Below, piece after piece: positions 53,480 to 61,173 of a stretch of DNA of 64,000 bases. Source of the DNA: JANPPS01 sp965246925 (GTDB lineage: Bacteria > Pseudomonadota > Alphaproteobacteria > Acetobacterales > Acetobacteraceae); assembly GCA_965246925.1 (NCBI GenBank), contig OZ251994.1:2666001-2730000 (forward strand), in the 5' to 3' direction. The notes under the pieces were generated by a model. That model saw only the letters and a program-made list of their open reading frames with translations, made no database searches and was not told the DNA's origin. Made by a program: the position numbers and the translations under genes. Numbering within the stretch: the first letter of the stretch is position 1; each line of letters starts with the position of its first letter.

Positions 53480-53828
53480 GACACTCGGTATCCTGTTGAT
53501 TTCGGGCGGGCATGAGCGGGCGCACTATGCCTGGGTTATCGCGGCCGGAGCCGCGGCAGTGGGGCGGCACGTGGTGCTGTTCGCCACCAACCAGGGCTGC
53601 CGCGCCTTGCTGGCCGAGCCCGATCCGGAGCCTGACTTGCCCGGCGGCGTCGCCAGCGCGGCGGAGCTGCGGGAGGCGGCGGCCGAGCTAGGCGTGGTCA
53701 TGCTGGCATGTGACGCTGGGCTGCGGATGGCTGGGATTAGGCCGGAGCGGTTGCTGCCCGTCGCAGTCCTAGCCGGGATGCCAGCCTTTCTGTCTGCCGT
53801 CGGTAGCGGACAGATCGTGACGTTGTAG
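53472..53828 (+). CDS. DsrE-family sulfur-relay-like protein
   Basis: 118 residues. ILLISGGHERAHYAWVIAAGA and RHVVLFATNQGCRALL follow the DsrE/DsrF-like fold used in sulfur relay; the Cys in ATNQGC and the one in MLACDAGLRM are candidate sulfur carriers. Coupled to the MoeB-type gene upstream. A cytoplasmic soluble protein of unknown partner. Confidence 0.78.
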   Translation: MAETLGILLISGGHERAHYAWVIAAGAAAVGRHVVLFATNQGCRALLAEPDPEPDLPGGVASAAELREAAAELGVVMLACDAGLRMAGIRPERLLPVAVLAGMPAFLSAVGSGQIVTL

Positions 53829-53862
53829 GCCCTTGACCACCGCGGCCCCGTGTTGGCATGCG

Positions 53863-54555
53863 ATGCGCATGAGATGTCCCGCGCTCCGTGCCGTTCTGGC
53901 GGGATTGGTCTTGGCTACAAGCTCCGTCCTGGCGCAGCCGTTGCCGCCAACGCCGCCCGCCGCGCCACGGCCACATGCAATGCCGCCCCGGGCGGCCGCG
54001 CCGGCCCACACGCCGCCAGCGCGGCCCGCGGCACACCCCCCCGCGCGGCATGCGGCACCACCTCATGCTACACCGCCCGCGCCGGTCCCGATGCCCGAGC
54101 CAGAGCGTCCGGCCGCGCCCACCAAGGGCACCAATAGCGGGTTGCCGCTGCCCCGCTTTGCCGCGCTGCGGTCGGACGAGGTGTATATGCGTTCTGGCCC
54201 CGGGCCACGCTACCCGATCGACTGGGTGTATAAGCGTCGGGATTTCCCGGTCGAGATCGAGCGGGAGTTCGACATCTGGCGGCTGGTGCGCGATCAGGAC
54301 GGGGTGCGCGGCTGGGTGAACACCCAGACCCTGTCCCCGCGCCGCACCGCGGTGGTCACGGGCGGGGAGCGGGTCATGCGGAGGGACGGAAACGAGGCAG
54401 CGGCAGCCGTCGCGCGGCTAAAACCCGGAGTCATCGTCCGGCTGCGCAGCTGCGAAGCGAGTTCGGACTGGTGCCAGACCAGCATCCAGGACTATCGTGG
54501 CTGGATGAAGCGCGGCGATCTGTGGGGCATTTATCCCGGCGAGGCCATACAATGA
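53863..54555 (+). CDS. Secreted SH3-like domain protein with Pro/His-rich linker
   Basis: About 230 residues. A signal peptide (MRCPALRAVLAGLVLATSSV) is followed by about 70 residues rich in Pro, Ala and His, and then two SH3-like repeats (DEVYMRSGPGPRYPIDWVYK and a second from VVTGGERVMRRDG). The fold binds peptidoglycan or proteins in the envelope. It ends in an ATGA overlap with the nitrile-hydratase-like gene, which is unusual for an exported protein. The start may be ATG 53863 or 53869. Confidence 0.78.
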   Translation: MRMRCPALRAVLAGLVLATSSVLAQPLPPTPPAAPRPHAMPPRAAAPAHTPPARPAAHPPARHAAPPHATPPAPVPMPEPERPAAPTKGTNSGLPLPRFAALRSDEVYMRSGPGPRYPIDWVYKRRDFPVEIEREFDIWRLVRDQDGVRGWVNTQTLSPRRTAVVTGGERVMRRDGNEAAAAVARLKPGVIVRLRSCEASSDWCQTSIQDYRGWMKRGDLWGIYPGEAIQ

Positions 54556-54863
54556 ACGAACCGTCCAGCAACCCGGCCCGCGCGCACCACGACATGGGCG
54601 GCGTGCCGAAATTCATGTGCGAGCCGGTCGATACCGCCGAGCATGCGCTGACCGATTTCGACCGCACGGTGGATGCCATCCGCGGCATACTGGGCGCCAA
54701 GGGAGTGATGAGCGTGGACGAGCTGCGCCGGGGGATCGAGGCGTTGCCAGAGGATGAGTATGCTCGGCTCAGCTACTACGAACGCTGGCTTCGCTCGATC
54801 ACGGCCACGCTGATCCGCAACGGCACGATGACGGAAGCGGAGTTGGCGGCGGCGCTGCCTTGA
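54552..54863 (+). CDS. Nitrile hydratase beta-subunit N-terminal-half protein
   Basis: 103 residues. HHDMGGVPKFMCEPVDTAEH and the helical DELRRGIEALPEDEYARLSYYERWLRSI match the N-terminal half of nitrile hydratase beta chains. In ordinary enzymes this is fused to the SH3-like half; here it is a separate polypeptide as in thiocyanate hydrolase and toyocamycin nitrile hydratase. It should form part of the (alpha-beta-gamma) heterotrimer. It overlaps the next gene (TTGA). Confidence 0.83.
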   Translation: MNEPSSNPARAHHDMGGVPKFMCEPVDTAEHALTDFDRTVDAIRGILGAKGVMSVDELRRGIEALPEDEYARLSYYERWLRSITATLIRNGTMTEAELAAALP

Positions 54864-55135
54864 TCCCGCCGGGCACTATGGTGACGGTGCGGGATGACTG
54901 GCCTGAGGCGGCGGGCCCCTGTCATATCCGCACCCCGCATTACGTCCGGGGCCGCCCGGGCCGGGTAGTGCGGCATCTGGGTGAGTTCCCCAATCCGGAG
55001 GATCTGGCGTTCCGTCGGCCTGCACCCCGGCTTGCATTGTATCATGTAGCGTTCGCGCCGGCCGTGCTGTGGCCGGATGGAAAGGGGGACGACATCTTGA
55101 TCGAGCTGTTCGAGCCATGGCTGGTGGCTGCATGA
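54860..55135 (+). CDS. Nitrile hydratase beta-subunit C-terminal-half (SH3-like) protein
   Basis: 91 residues. GTMVTVRDDWPEAAGPCHIRTPHYVRGRPG and LYHVAFAPAVLWPDGKGDDI form the SH3-like barrel of the beta subunit that covers the metal site. The start is TTG 54860, overlapping the preceding stop as TTGA; the stop overlaps the alpha gene as ATGA. Confidence 0.85.
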   Translation: MIPPGTMVTVRDDWPEAAGPCHIRTPHYVRGRPGRVVRHLGEFPNPEDLAFRRPAPRLALYHVAFAPAVLWPDGKGDDILIELFEPWLVAA

Positions 55136-55713
55136 TCGCCGCGTCCCCACCCGATGTACTCGCCGCCCTCCGCACCGTCCTGGCTGCGCGCGGTATCGCC
55201 AGCGCCGCCGAGATCGGGGAGCGGATTGCCCAGACCGATAAGGGCAGCCCTGCCCAGGGTGCGCGCATGGTGGCCCGCGCCTGGGCCGACCCAGCGTTCC
55301 GCGCCTTCATGCTTCAGGACGGCGCCGCGGCGGCGGAGTCGCTGGGGATCACCATGCGCGGCCTGCCGCCGCTCGGCGTGCTGGAGAACGGGCCGGGCCA
55401 GCATCACCTCGTGGTTTGCACGCTGTGCAGTTGCTATCCGCGCGCCGTGCTGGGGTATCCGCCCTTCTGGTTCAAATCACCGGGCTACCGCGCGCGGGCC
55501 GTACGGGACCCGCGCGGCGTGCTGGCCGAATGGGGGACGGTGCTACCAGATACGACACGCATAACCGTCGTGGACAGCACGGCGGACTACCGCTGGATGG
55601 TGCTGCCGGAACGTCCGCCGGGCACCGAGGGCTGGGACGAGGCGCGTCTGGCCGGGCTGGTTCGGGAGGGCGACATGATCGGCGTCACCTGTCCGGCGGT
55701 CTCGAATGGCTGA
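55132..55713 (+). CDS. nthA: Nitrile hydratase alpha subunit (cobalt type)
   Basis: 193 residues. Metal-binding motif CTLCSC at residues 96-101; Thr at the second position marks the cobalt class (iron enzymes have Ser). The downstream YPRAVLGYPPFWFKSPGYRARAVRDPR block is conserved. It hydrates nitriles to amides (or a related substrate such as thiocyanate) with post-translationally oxidised cysteines. No amidase and no cobalt-insertion activator gene lies next to it. Confidence 0.92.
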   Translation: MIAASPPDVLAALRTVLAARGIASAAEIGERIAQTDKGSPAQGARMVARAWADPAFRAFMLQDGAAAAESLGITMRGLPPLGVLENGPGQHHLVVCTLCSCYPRAVLGYPPFWFKSPGYRARAVRDPRGVLAEWGTVLPDTTRITVVDSTADYRWMVLPERPPGTEGWDEARLAGLVREGDMIGVTCPAVSNG

Positions 55714-55764
55714 ACTTCACGATAGCACGGTGCGTTCTAGATTGGTGAACAAGGAGTGTTCTCC

Positions 55765-56301
55765 ATGCCTTTCATGATCCGTGCAGCAGCGCTGACTTTG
55801 TTGGCCGGGCTCGCAGGGTGCGCTACGCAGTACGCGCAGCCGGTGGGGAACGGGCCCGTCCCGCTAGTGGCGACGCCAGGGCCCACCAAGACGGAGGCCG
55901 AGTTCCGGCAGGACGACACGCATTGCCGTGCACAGGCAGTGCAGTTGCCGCCAACCGACAGCCCGAACTCTCCTAACGTCAACGCGCGGGTCAATCCAGC
56001 CGGGCCATATCCCTCCGGAGTGATCTATCTTCGATGCATGGCGAATGCGCACAATACCATCGAGCCACTTCCGGTGCAGCAGCCGATCTATACCTATTAT
56101 GAACCTTACCCAGTCTTTGTCGGTGTGGGGTACGGTTACCCGTGGTTCTATGGCTATAGCTTCTCCAGATTTGGGTTCTATGGTCCGAGGTTCGGCGGAT
56201 ACTATGGCCATTATAATTATGGACGCTACGCCGGCTTCCATGATGGAGGCTTCCGCGGCGGCTACCATGGCGGCTTTCACGGCGGCTTCCACCGGCGCTG
56301 A
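55765..56301 (+). CDS. Gly/Tyr/His-rich lipoprotein
   Basis: About 178 residues. Signal with lipobox LAGLAGCATQ, a Cys-containing DDTHCRAQAVQ stretch and a C-terminal half dominated by Gly, Tyr, Phe and His (runs of GGYHGGF type). Likely an envelope lipoprotein, function unknown. AAGGAG nine bases before ATG 55765 supports the start. Confidence 0.7.
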   Translation: MPFMIRAAALTLLAGLAGCATQYAQPVGNGPVPLVATPGPTKTEAEFRQDDTHCRAQAVQLPPTDSPNSPNVNARVNPAGPYPSGVIYLRCMANAHNTIEPLPVQQPIYTYYEPYPVFVGVGYGYPWFYGYSFSRFGFYGPRFGGYYGHYNYGRYAGFHDGGFRGGYHGGFHGGFHRR

Positions 56302-56306
56302 ATGGA

Positions 56307-56990
56307 ATGTTGGCCGCCGCCGCCCTGCTCTGGTTGTTCATCCATATCGGCGTATCCGGTACTAGCCTCCGGGACCGGCTGGTGCGGTGGCTCGGCGAGA
56401 AGGCGTTTATGGGGGCATACTCGCTGATCTCGGTCGCGGCGATCGCCGGACTTTGCGCGGCCTACGGAAAGGCGCCCGCTTCCGTTCTATGGGTCGCACC
56501 GGTATGGCTCCGCTGGCTGCTGGTGGCCGCCATGCTGCCGGCGTTCATTCTGCTGGTGGGTTCGGTCACGAGCCCTAATCCCACGGCCGTCGGCGCGGAA
56601 GGACGCGCGGCCGGGACATCGAGCGACCCGGTGCGGGGTATCTTCCGCGTCACGCGCCATCCTATGCTGTGGGGCTTCGCCCTATGGGCGCTGGTGCATG
56701 TCGTGGCGAACGGGACAGACGCGGCGCTGTTGTTCTTCGGCACGTTCGCCGTCACCGCGCTGGCCGGGATGCCGTCGATCGACGGTAAGCTGGCACGCCG
56801 TGACCCGGCGCGGTGGGCGCCGCTCGCGGCACACACCAGCATCCTGCCCGGGGCGGCCATTGCCGCGGGCCGAAACCGGCTAGAGTTGCGTGAGATTGGC
56901 TGGATGGTGCCGCTGGCTGGGTTAGCGGTTTGGGCGCTCGTCCTGGGCGCCCACCCTCACATCATCGGCGTCGCCGCCTTGCCTCAGTAA
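56307..56990 (+). CDS. nnrU: NnrU-family membrane protein
   Basis: 227 residues with about six helices. HIGVSGTSLRDRLV, SVTSPNPTAVG and GIFRVTRHPMLWGFALWALVH are the NnrU signatures. NnrU was first linked to nitrite/nitric-oxide reduction in Rhodobacter, but homologues (15-cis-zeta-carotene-isomerase relatives) occur widely without denitrification; none of those genes is here. Confidence 0.85.
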   Translation: MLAAAALLWLFIHIGVSGTSLRDRLVRWLGEKAFMGAYSLISVAAIAGLCAAYGKAPASVLWVAPVWLRWLLVAAMLPAFILLVGSVTSPNPTAVGAEGRAAGTSSDPVRGIFRVTRHPMLWGFALWALVHVVANGTDAALLFFGTFAVTALAGMPSIDGKLARRDPARWAPLAAHTSILPGAAIAAGRNRLELREIGWMVPLAGLAVWALVLGAHPHIIGVAALPQ

Positions 56991-57457
56991 TAACCGTAGC
57001 CGTATCCGTAATAGGGCCGCGGATAAACCGGCACGGCGTAACCATAGGTCTGAGGCACCCGGTTTCCCTGGGCCACCATGCAGGCGGCATAGGCGTTATC
57101 ATACTGCGCCTGAATGCCGCCCTGAGCCACGTTACTCTCGCCAGCGTTGGCGGCGGTGCCGAACCCGGCGCCGATCCCTGCGCCGACTGCCGCGCCACGT
57201 CCGCCGCCCACTATGGCGCCCAGGCCCGCGCCGATCGCGGTGGACAGGACCGCCCCACCGACGGCGCGGCTGTTGGCTGAGCCGGGCTGACCGGCCACAC
57301 GCTGCGATGCGTAGCCGCGGCAGTTGGCGTCATCCGCCTGGTATGAGGCGAACGGCTTGTTGGGACCCGGATACACCTGCACCTGCGGCCCCTGCGGAGT
57401 CTGGGCACACCCGGACAACGCCACCAATCCCGCGACGACGAAAAGACCTACGCGCAT
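56984..57457 (-). CDS. Glycine-zipper lipoprotein
   Basis: 157 residues: lipobox ALSGC, DDANCRGYA, then a glycine-zipper segment (VLSTAIGAGLGAIVGGGRGAA, VGAGIGAGFGTA) and a Tyr/Pro-rich end. Such proteins insert in or associate with the outer membrane (SlyB/YmgG-like). It overlaps the end of nnrU by 7 bases on the opposite strand. Confidence 0.8.
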   Translation of the reverse strand: MRVGLFVVAGLVALSGCAQTPQGPQVQVYPGPNKPFASYQADDANCRGYASQRVAGQPGSANSRAVGGAVLSTAIGAGLGAIVGGGRGAAVGAGIGAGFGTAANAGESNVAQGGIQAQYDNAYAACMVAQGNRVPQTYGYAVPVYPRPYYGYGYGYY

Positions 57458-57512
57458 CTTACCCTCACTCAGACGCTTGGAATACGGAATATGGTCCGGA
57501 AACCCACATCCG

Positions 57513-57938
57513 CTATCCCACCCGTTGATGCCGGGCCTTGGTCGCGCGCTCGATCGCCGTGGCGACCAGCGGGTCTAGCCGCAACTCGCCCAGCACTAGC
57601 TCCAGCATGCGCAGCACGGGCTGCGTCGCCTGATCCCGGTCGGCGGCGACCACTTCGCAGGCAAGCAGGTAGGCCGTCTCACGCAGGCGGGGCTCCAGCG
57701 CATCCCGGATCATCTGCCCGGCGTGGCTCAGCCCATCGTCTTCGCCTAGCAAATCCACCGCCGCGTCGGTCGCGACCTCCAACCGTTCGCTGCTGAAATC
57801 GTGAAACACTGGTAGGGTCTGCACTACGCCGGCCATGACGCCGATCTCCCGGTCGGTGATCGCGCCATCGGCGGCGGCGACCAAAACCATCGTGCAGACC
57901 AGCGCCTCCTGAACATCAAGACCCGTCCGAGCCAGCAT
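57513..57938 (-). CDS. TerB-like protein
   Basis: 141 residues. ALVCTMVLVAAADGAITDRE resembles the acidic TerB/DjlA-N motif (AADGxxxxxE), a helical fold found in tellurite-resistance and membrane-associated proteins, often metal-binding. No ter cluster is present. Unknown function. Confidence 0.75.
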   Translation of the reverse strand: MLARTGLDVQEALVCTMVLVAAADGAITDREIGVMAGVVQTLPVFHDFSSERLEVATDAAVDLLGEDDGLSHAGQMIRDALEPRLRETAYLLACEVVAADRDQATQPVLRMLELVLGELRLDPLVATAIERATKARHQRVG

Positions 57939-57994
57939 TGGTCATCATCCCCGTATCCGTGGCGGACCCTAGCCGATTACCCGGCGCCCGCAAA

Positions 57995-60745
57995 TCACGG
58001 CTGGGTCATAAGGAACCCGCGGGTCTCGGCTACCGCCTCCGCTAGGCCGACCCGCCGCACCTCGACCCCGGCCGGAAAGGCCGAGAGCAGCTTGGTGGGC
58101 GTGCGTCGGTCAAGCAAGACGAATACGCCGCGGTCTCCCGATGAGCGCACCAAACGCCCGAAGGCCTGGCGTAGCCGCAGCCGCGCCCGGCTATCATCAT
58201 AACCACGCGGATCCCCGCCCGAGAGGTGGGTCCGCCGCTCACGGTGCAGGATGTCCGGGCGGGGCCAGGGAACGCGGTCGAACACCACCAGGCGAAGGGC
58301 ACGTCCGGGCACGTCCACCCCGTCCCGCATGGCGTCGGTGCCGAGCAGGCATGAATCCTGCTCCGTCCGGAACACATCCACCAAGGTTGCATTGTCCATG
58401 GCGTCCACGTGCTGGGCCAAGAGCGGTAGCCCGGCTTCCTCCAGCGGTGCCGCGATGCGCTGGTGCACGGCACGGAGGCGGCTGATGGCGGTAAACAGGC
58501 CAAGGCCGCCGCCGCCCGCCGCCATGAATAGCGCGCGATACGCCGCGGCCAGCGGTCCGACCTCACCAGGCCCCACGTCGGTCACGACGAAGGCGCGGGT
58601 TTGGGCGGCGTAGTCGAACGGGCTGGCGACCGAAACACGCAGCGCCGGGGACGGGAGGTGCGTGGCGCCGACCCGGCCCTCCGCGGACAGCCAGGCCAGC
58701 TCCTGATCCGCCTCCCCCGTGTCGCGCAGCGTGGCGCTGGTGATCAGCAGGCCGTGCGCGGGGCGGGCGAGGATGGTGGCGAACGGGACAGTGGGGTCCA
58801 GCCAATGCCGGGCCAGGCCGACGTTGCGGTCCCCGGCCTGCCGCCGGTCGAGCTGGAGGATGTGCACGTGGTCCGGACGCGTCCCAGGCTCCGGCGGAGG
58901 CTGGCCGATGATATCGAGCATGGAGGACCAGGCCGACAGCCGGTCAAGGCAGCGGCGCTTCAATGAGCGTATGGCCGCCTCGATCCGGTTGCGGGTGGAC
59001 GGGTCTAGCTCTTCGCTCTCATCCTCCAGCTTTTGCGCCAGCTTCGCGGCTAGCAGGCCAAGCGGGGCTGCGAGCCGTTTCAGCGCTTGGGCGAGTGTGG
59101 CGGCCGCGCCGGGCAGCTCGGGCGAGACGGGGAACAGGTCGCATTCGTGCTGGCCCAGGCCTGGGTCCTCACCGAGCCGGGCCAGGATTTGCGTGCGGAG
59201 CAGGGCGAAGAACGCCTCGGCCGGGCCCGACGTTTGGCCAAACCGGCTGGCCCAGCCGCCGGATGGCAGAGCGCGAGCAGCCAGCAACACTGCGTCCATC
59301 GCCGGCTCGAGCGCCGGGTCGCCGGCCACGATATCTTCGAACCGGCGCCGGATGCCGCGGGCGCGGGAGCGGGTTTCCTCGGCGCCCAGCAGCCATTGCC
59401 GCAGCATGGCGGTTTCCATGCCCGACAACTCGGCCGAGAACGCGCCGTCGGCGGCGTCGAACACGTGGTGGCCTTCATCGAACACGTAGCGGCTGGGCAC
59501 GGTATCGTCGTCGATTCCGCCCCAGGCCGCCTGCGCCATCACCAGCGCGTGGTTGGCGATCACCAGTTCGGCCCCGCGGGACCTGCGAACGGTGTGTTCG
59601 ACGAAACAGCGGCGGTAATGAGCGCAGGCGCCATAGATACATTCGCCGCGGCGGTCCGCGATGGCCGGCAGTAGTCCTTGGCCGAACAGTTCGGGGAACC
59701 ACCCCGGAAGATCGCCGCCCGCGATGTCGCCATCGGATGTGGCGAGGCCCCAGCGAGCAATCAGGCCTAGTGCCACCACCGCGTTGGGGCTGAGAGCGGC
59801 GGCATTAACCTGTTCTTCATAGTTCAGCAGGCAGAGATAGTTCTCCCGTCCCTTCCGCACCACCACGCGCCGGCGCCGCTCCGCCGGGTCGGGAAAGAGC
59901 CGGGTGAGCTCCGCGTCGATTTGGCGCTGCAGATGCCTGGTGTAAGTACTGATCCAGACGCTACCATGGTTACGCTCGGCCCAGACACTCGCCGGGGCGA
60001 CGTAGGCAAGGGTTTTGCCAGTGCCGGTTCCGGCTTCGGCCAACACCACATGGGGGTCGCCCTGCGTTAAACGCGCGTCGAACGCTTGGGCGGCCGCGCT
60101 GGCGTAGTCGGCCTGACCTGGGCGTTGCTCCGCGGCAAGCCCCAGCATGTGCGCCAGCCGGGCCCGTGACTCGCCCGGCGTCACCGCCAGTGAGGACGGT
60201 GGGGGCGGCGGCGCCGCGTCCTCCCACTCCGGCAGGCGGCGCCAGATTTTCAGAGCATCGATGCGCGGCTGGGCGGCGGGCTGGTCCAGGGCGGCGAGCA
60301 CGGCGGGGCTCCAAGGCCAGGCAATGCCCATCCGCGCGGCCAGCGCCGCGGCGTCCTTGTTGAGCGGCACGTCCTTGGCGCGCGAGAGATGACGCAACAG
60401 CGCGGCCGCGAGATCCGGCAGTAACGCCGCCGCGTCCTCCGCCGTGCCGGGCGGGGGCAGATCGAGCGCCAATGCCATACCCCGCGCGGTGGGCACGACG
60501 GGGCGGGCCGGTAAGACGAACCCAAACAGCTCCAGCAGATCGAGGCAAGGCATAGCCCGGAGGCCAAGCCGCCGCAGGGTGTTGGGGGCGTGGATCAGCA
60601 AAGGCGGTGGTCCGCCCGCGATCAGCGCCGCGGCCTCGGCTGTGGGCAGGCTCAGCAGCTCCCCATCCGTGGTCAGGATCGCGGCTTGGCCGAAGCCGGC
60701 GATGACGGACGGGGCTTGCGGCATGGTGGGAGACGGAAGCGGCAT
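57995..60745 (-). CDS. DinG/XPD-family ATP-dependent DNA helicase
   Basis: 916 residues. Walker A AEAGTGTGKTLAYVAP near residue 245, the four-cysteine iron-sulfur region (YLCLLNYEE, then CIYGACAHYRRC), the DEGH box (YVFDEGHHVFDAADG) and C-terminal motifs including LLGTDAMRDGVDVPG and LRQAFGRLVRS. The 200-residue N-terminal extension is a less conserved domain found in alphaproteobacterial members. It unwinds R-loops, forked DNA or G-quadruplexes; an iron-sulfur cluster is predicted. Start ATG 60745. Confidence 0.92.
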   Translation of the reverse strand: MPLPSPTMPQAPSVIAGFGQAAILTTDGELLSLPTAEAAALIAGGPPPLLIHAPNTLRRLGLRAMPCLDLLELFGFVLPARPVVPTARGMALALDLPPPGTAEDAAALLPDLAAALLRHLSRAKDVPLNKDAAALAARMGIAWPWSPAVLAALDQPAAQPRIDALKIWRRLPEWEDAAPPPPPSSLAVTPGESRARLAHMLGLAAEQRPGQADYASAAAQAFDARLTQGDPHVVLAEAGTGTGKTLAYVAPASVWAERNHGSVWISTYTRHLQRQIDAELTRLFPDPAERRRRVVVRKGRENYLCLLNYEEQVNAAALSPNAVVALGLIARWGLATSDGDIAGGDLPGWFPELFGQGLLPAIADRRGECIYGACAHYRRCFVEHTVRRSRGAELVIANHALVMAQAAWGGIDDDTVPSRYVFDEGHHVFDAADGAFSAELSGMETAMLRQWLLGAEETRSRARGIRRRFEDIVAGDPALEPAMDAVLLAARALPSGGWASRFGQTSGPAEAFFALLRTQILARLGEDPGLGQHECDLFPVSPELPGAAATLAQALKRLAAPLGLLAAKLAQKLEDESEELDPSTRNRIEAAIRSLKRRCLDRLSAWSSMLDIIGQPPPEPGTRPDHVHILQLDRRQAGDRNVGLARHWLDPTVPFATILARPAHGLLITSATLRDTGEADQELAWLSAEGRVGATHLPSPALRVSVASPFDYAAQTRAFVVTDVGPGEVGPLAAAYRALFMAAGGGGLGLFTAISRLRAVHQRIAAPLEEAGLPLLAQHVDAMDNATLVDVFRTEQDSCLLGTDAMRDGVDVPGRALRLVVFDRVPWPRPDILHRERRTHLSGGDPRGYDDSRARLRLRQAFGRLVRSSGDRGVFVLLDRRTPTKLLSAFPAGVEVRRVGLAEAVAETRGFLMTQP

Positions 60746-60751
60746 CGGCCG

Positions 60752-61067
60752 TCAGTGAACGAGGGTAACCAGGCTCGTATAAGCAACCAATCTCTCGTTC
60801 CTCGTTAGAAGCCGCAAAGGACCCTTCATGGCCTGCGCAACCAGCATCCGGTCGAACGGGTCATTATGATGCCAGGGCAAATCGACGACCCGGCCGCGAT
60901 CCCAGCCCGCCCAGGACCCGGCGCGTCTTTTCTGCATGCTTGTGGAACGGCACGACCCGGGCCACTGGCTTACCAGCCCGGGCAATCACAACCTCCTCCC
61001 CGTTCTCGACCTGATCGACTCGGCGAGCGAGGTTGGTCTTGGCGGAATTCAGGTTGACGGTGGTCAT
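60752..61067 (-). pseudogene. vapBC relic: antitoxin start fused to PIN toxin end by deletion
   Basis: An antitoxin frame from ATG 61067 reads TVNLNSAKTNLARRVDQVEN and AGKPVARVVPFHK (Phd/VapB fold) and runs to 60864. In the overlapping frame from 60985 the tail of the antitoxin (WDRGRVV) is followed at once by LPWHHNDPFDRMLVAQAMKG and LLTRNERLVAY, the C-terminal part of a PIN toxin, to the stop at 60752. The antitoxin C-terminus and the toxin N-terminal two thirds, including its first catalytic Asp, are missing. The antitoxin remnant may still be expressed. Confidence 0.8.
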
Positions 61068-61173
61068 GGCTCCCCCAAACGGTAGCTACGCTTGGCTGAA
61101 CCATCTTGGCCGGAAAAGCAATAAGGCTCACCCTGAGATTGACCCGGCGCGCGCCCATTCTTAGCGTGCGGCG

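Noticed and set aside
56307..56990. Denitrification locus on the basis of nnrU
   Set aside because: No nir, nor or nos genes occur in the window; NnrU homologues are common outside denitrifiers.
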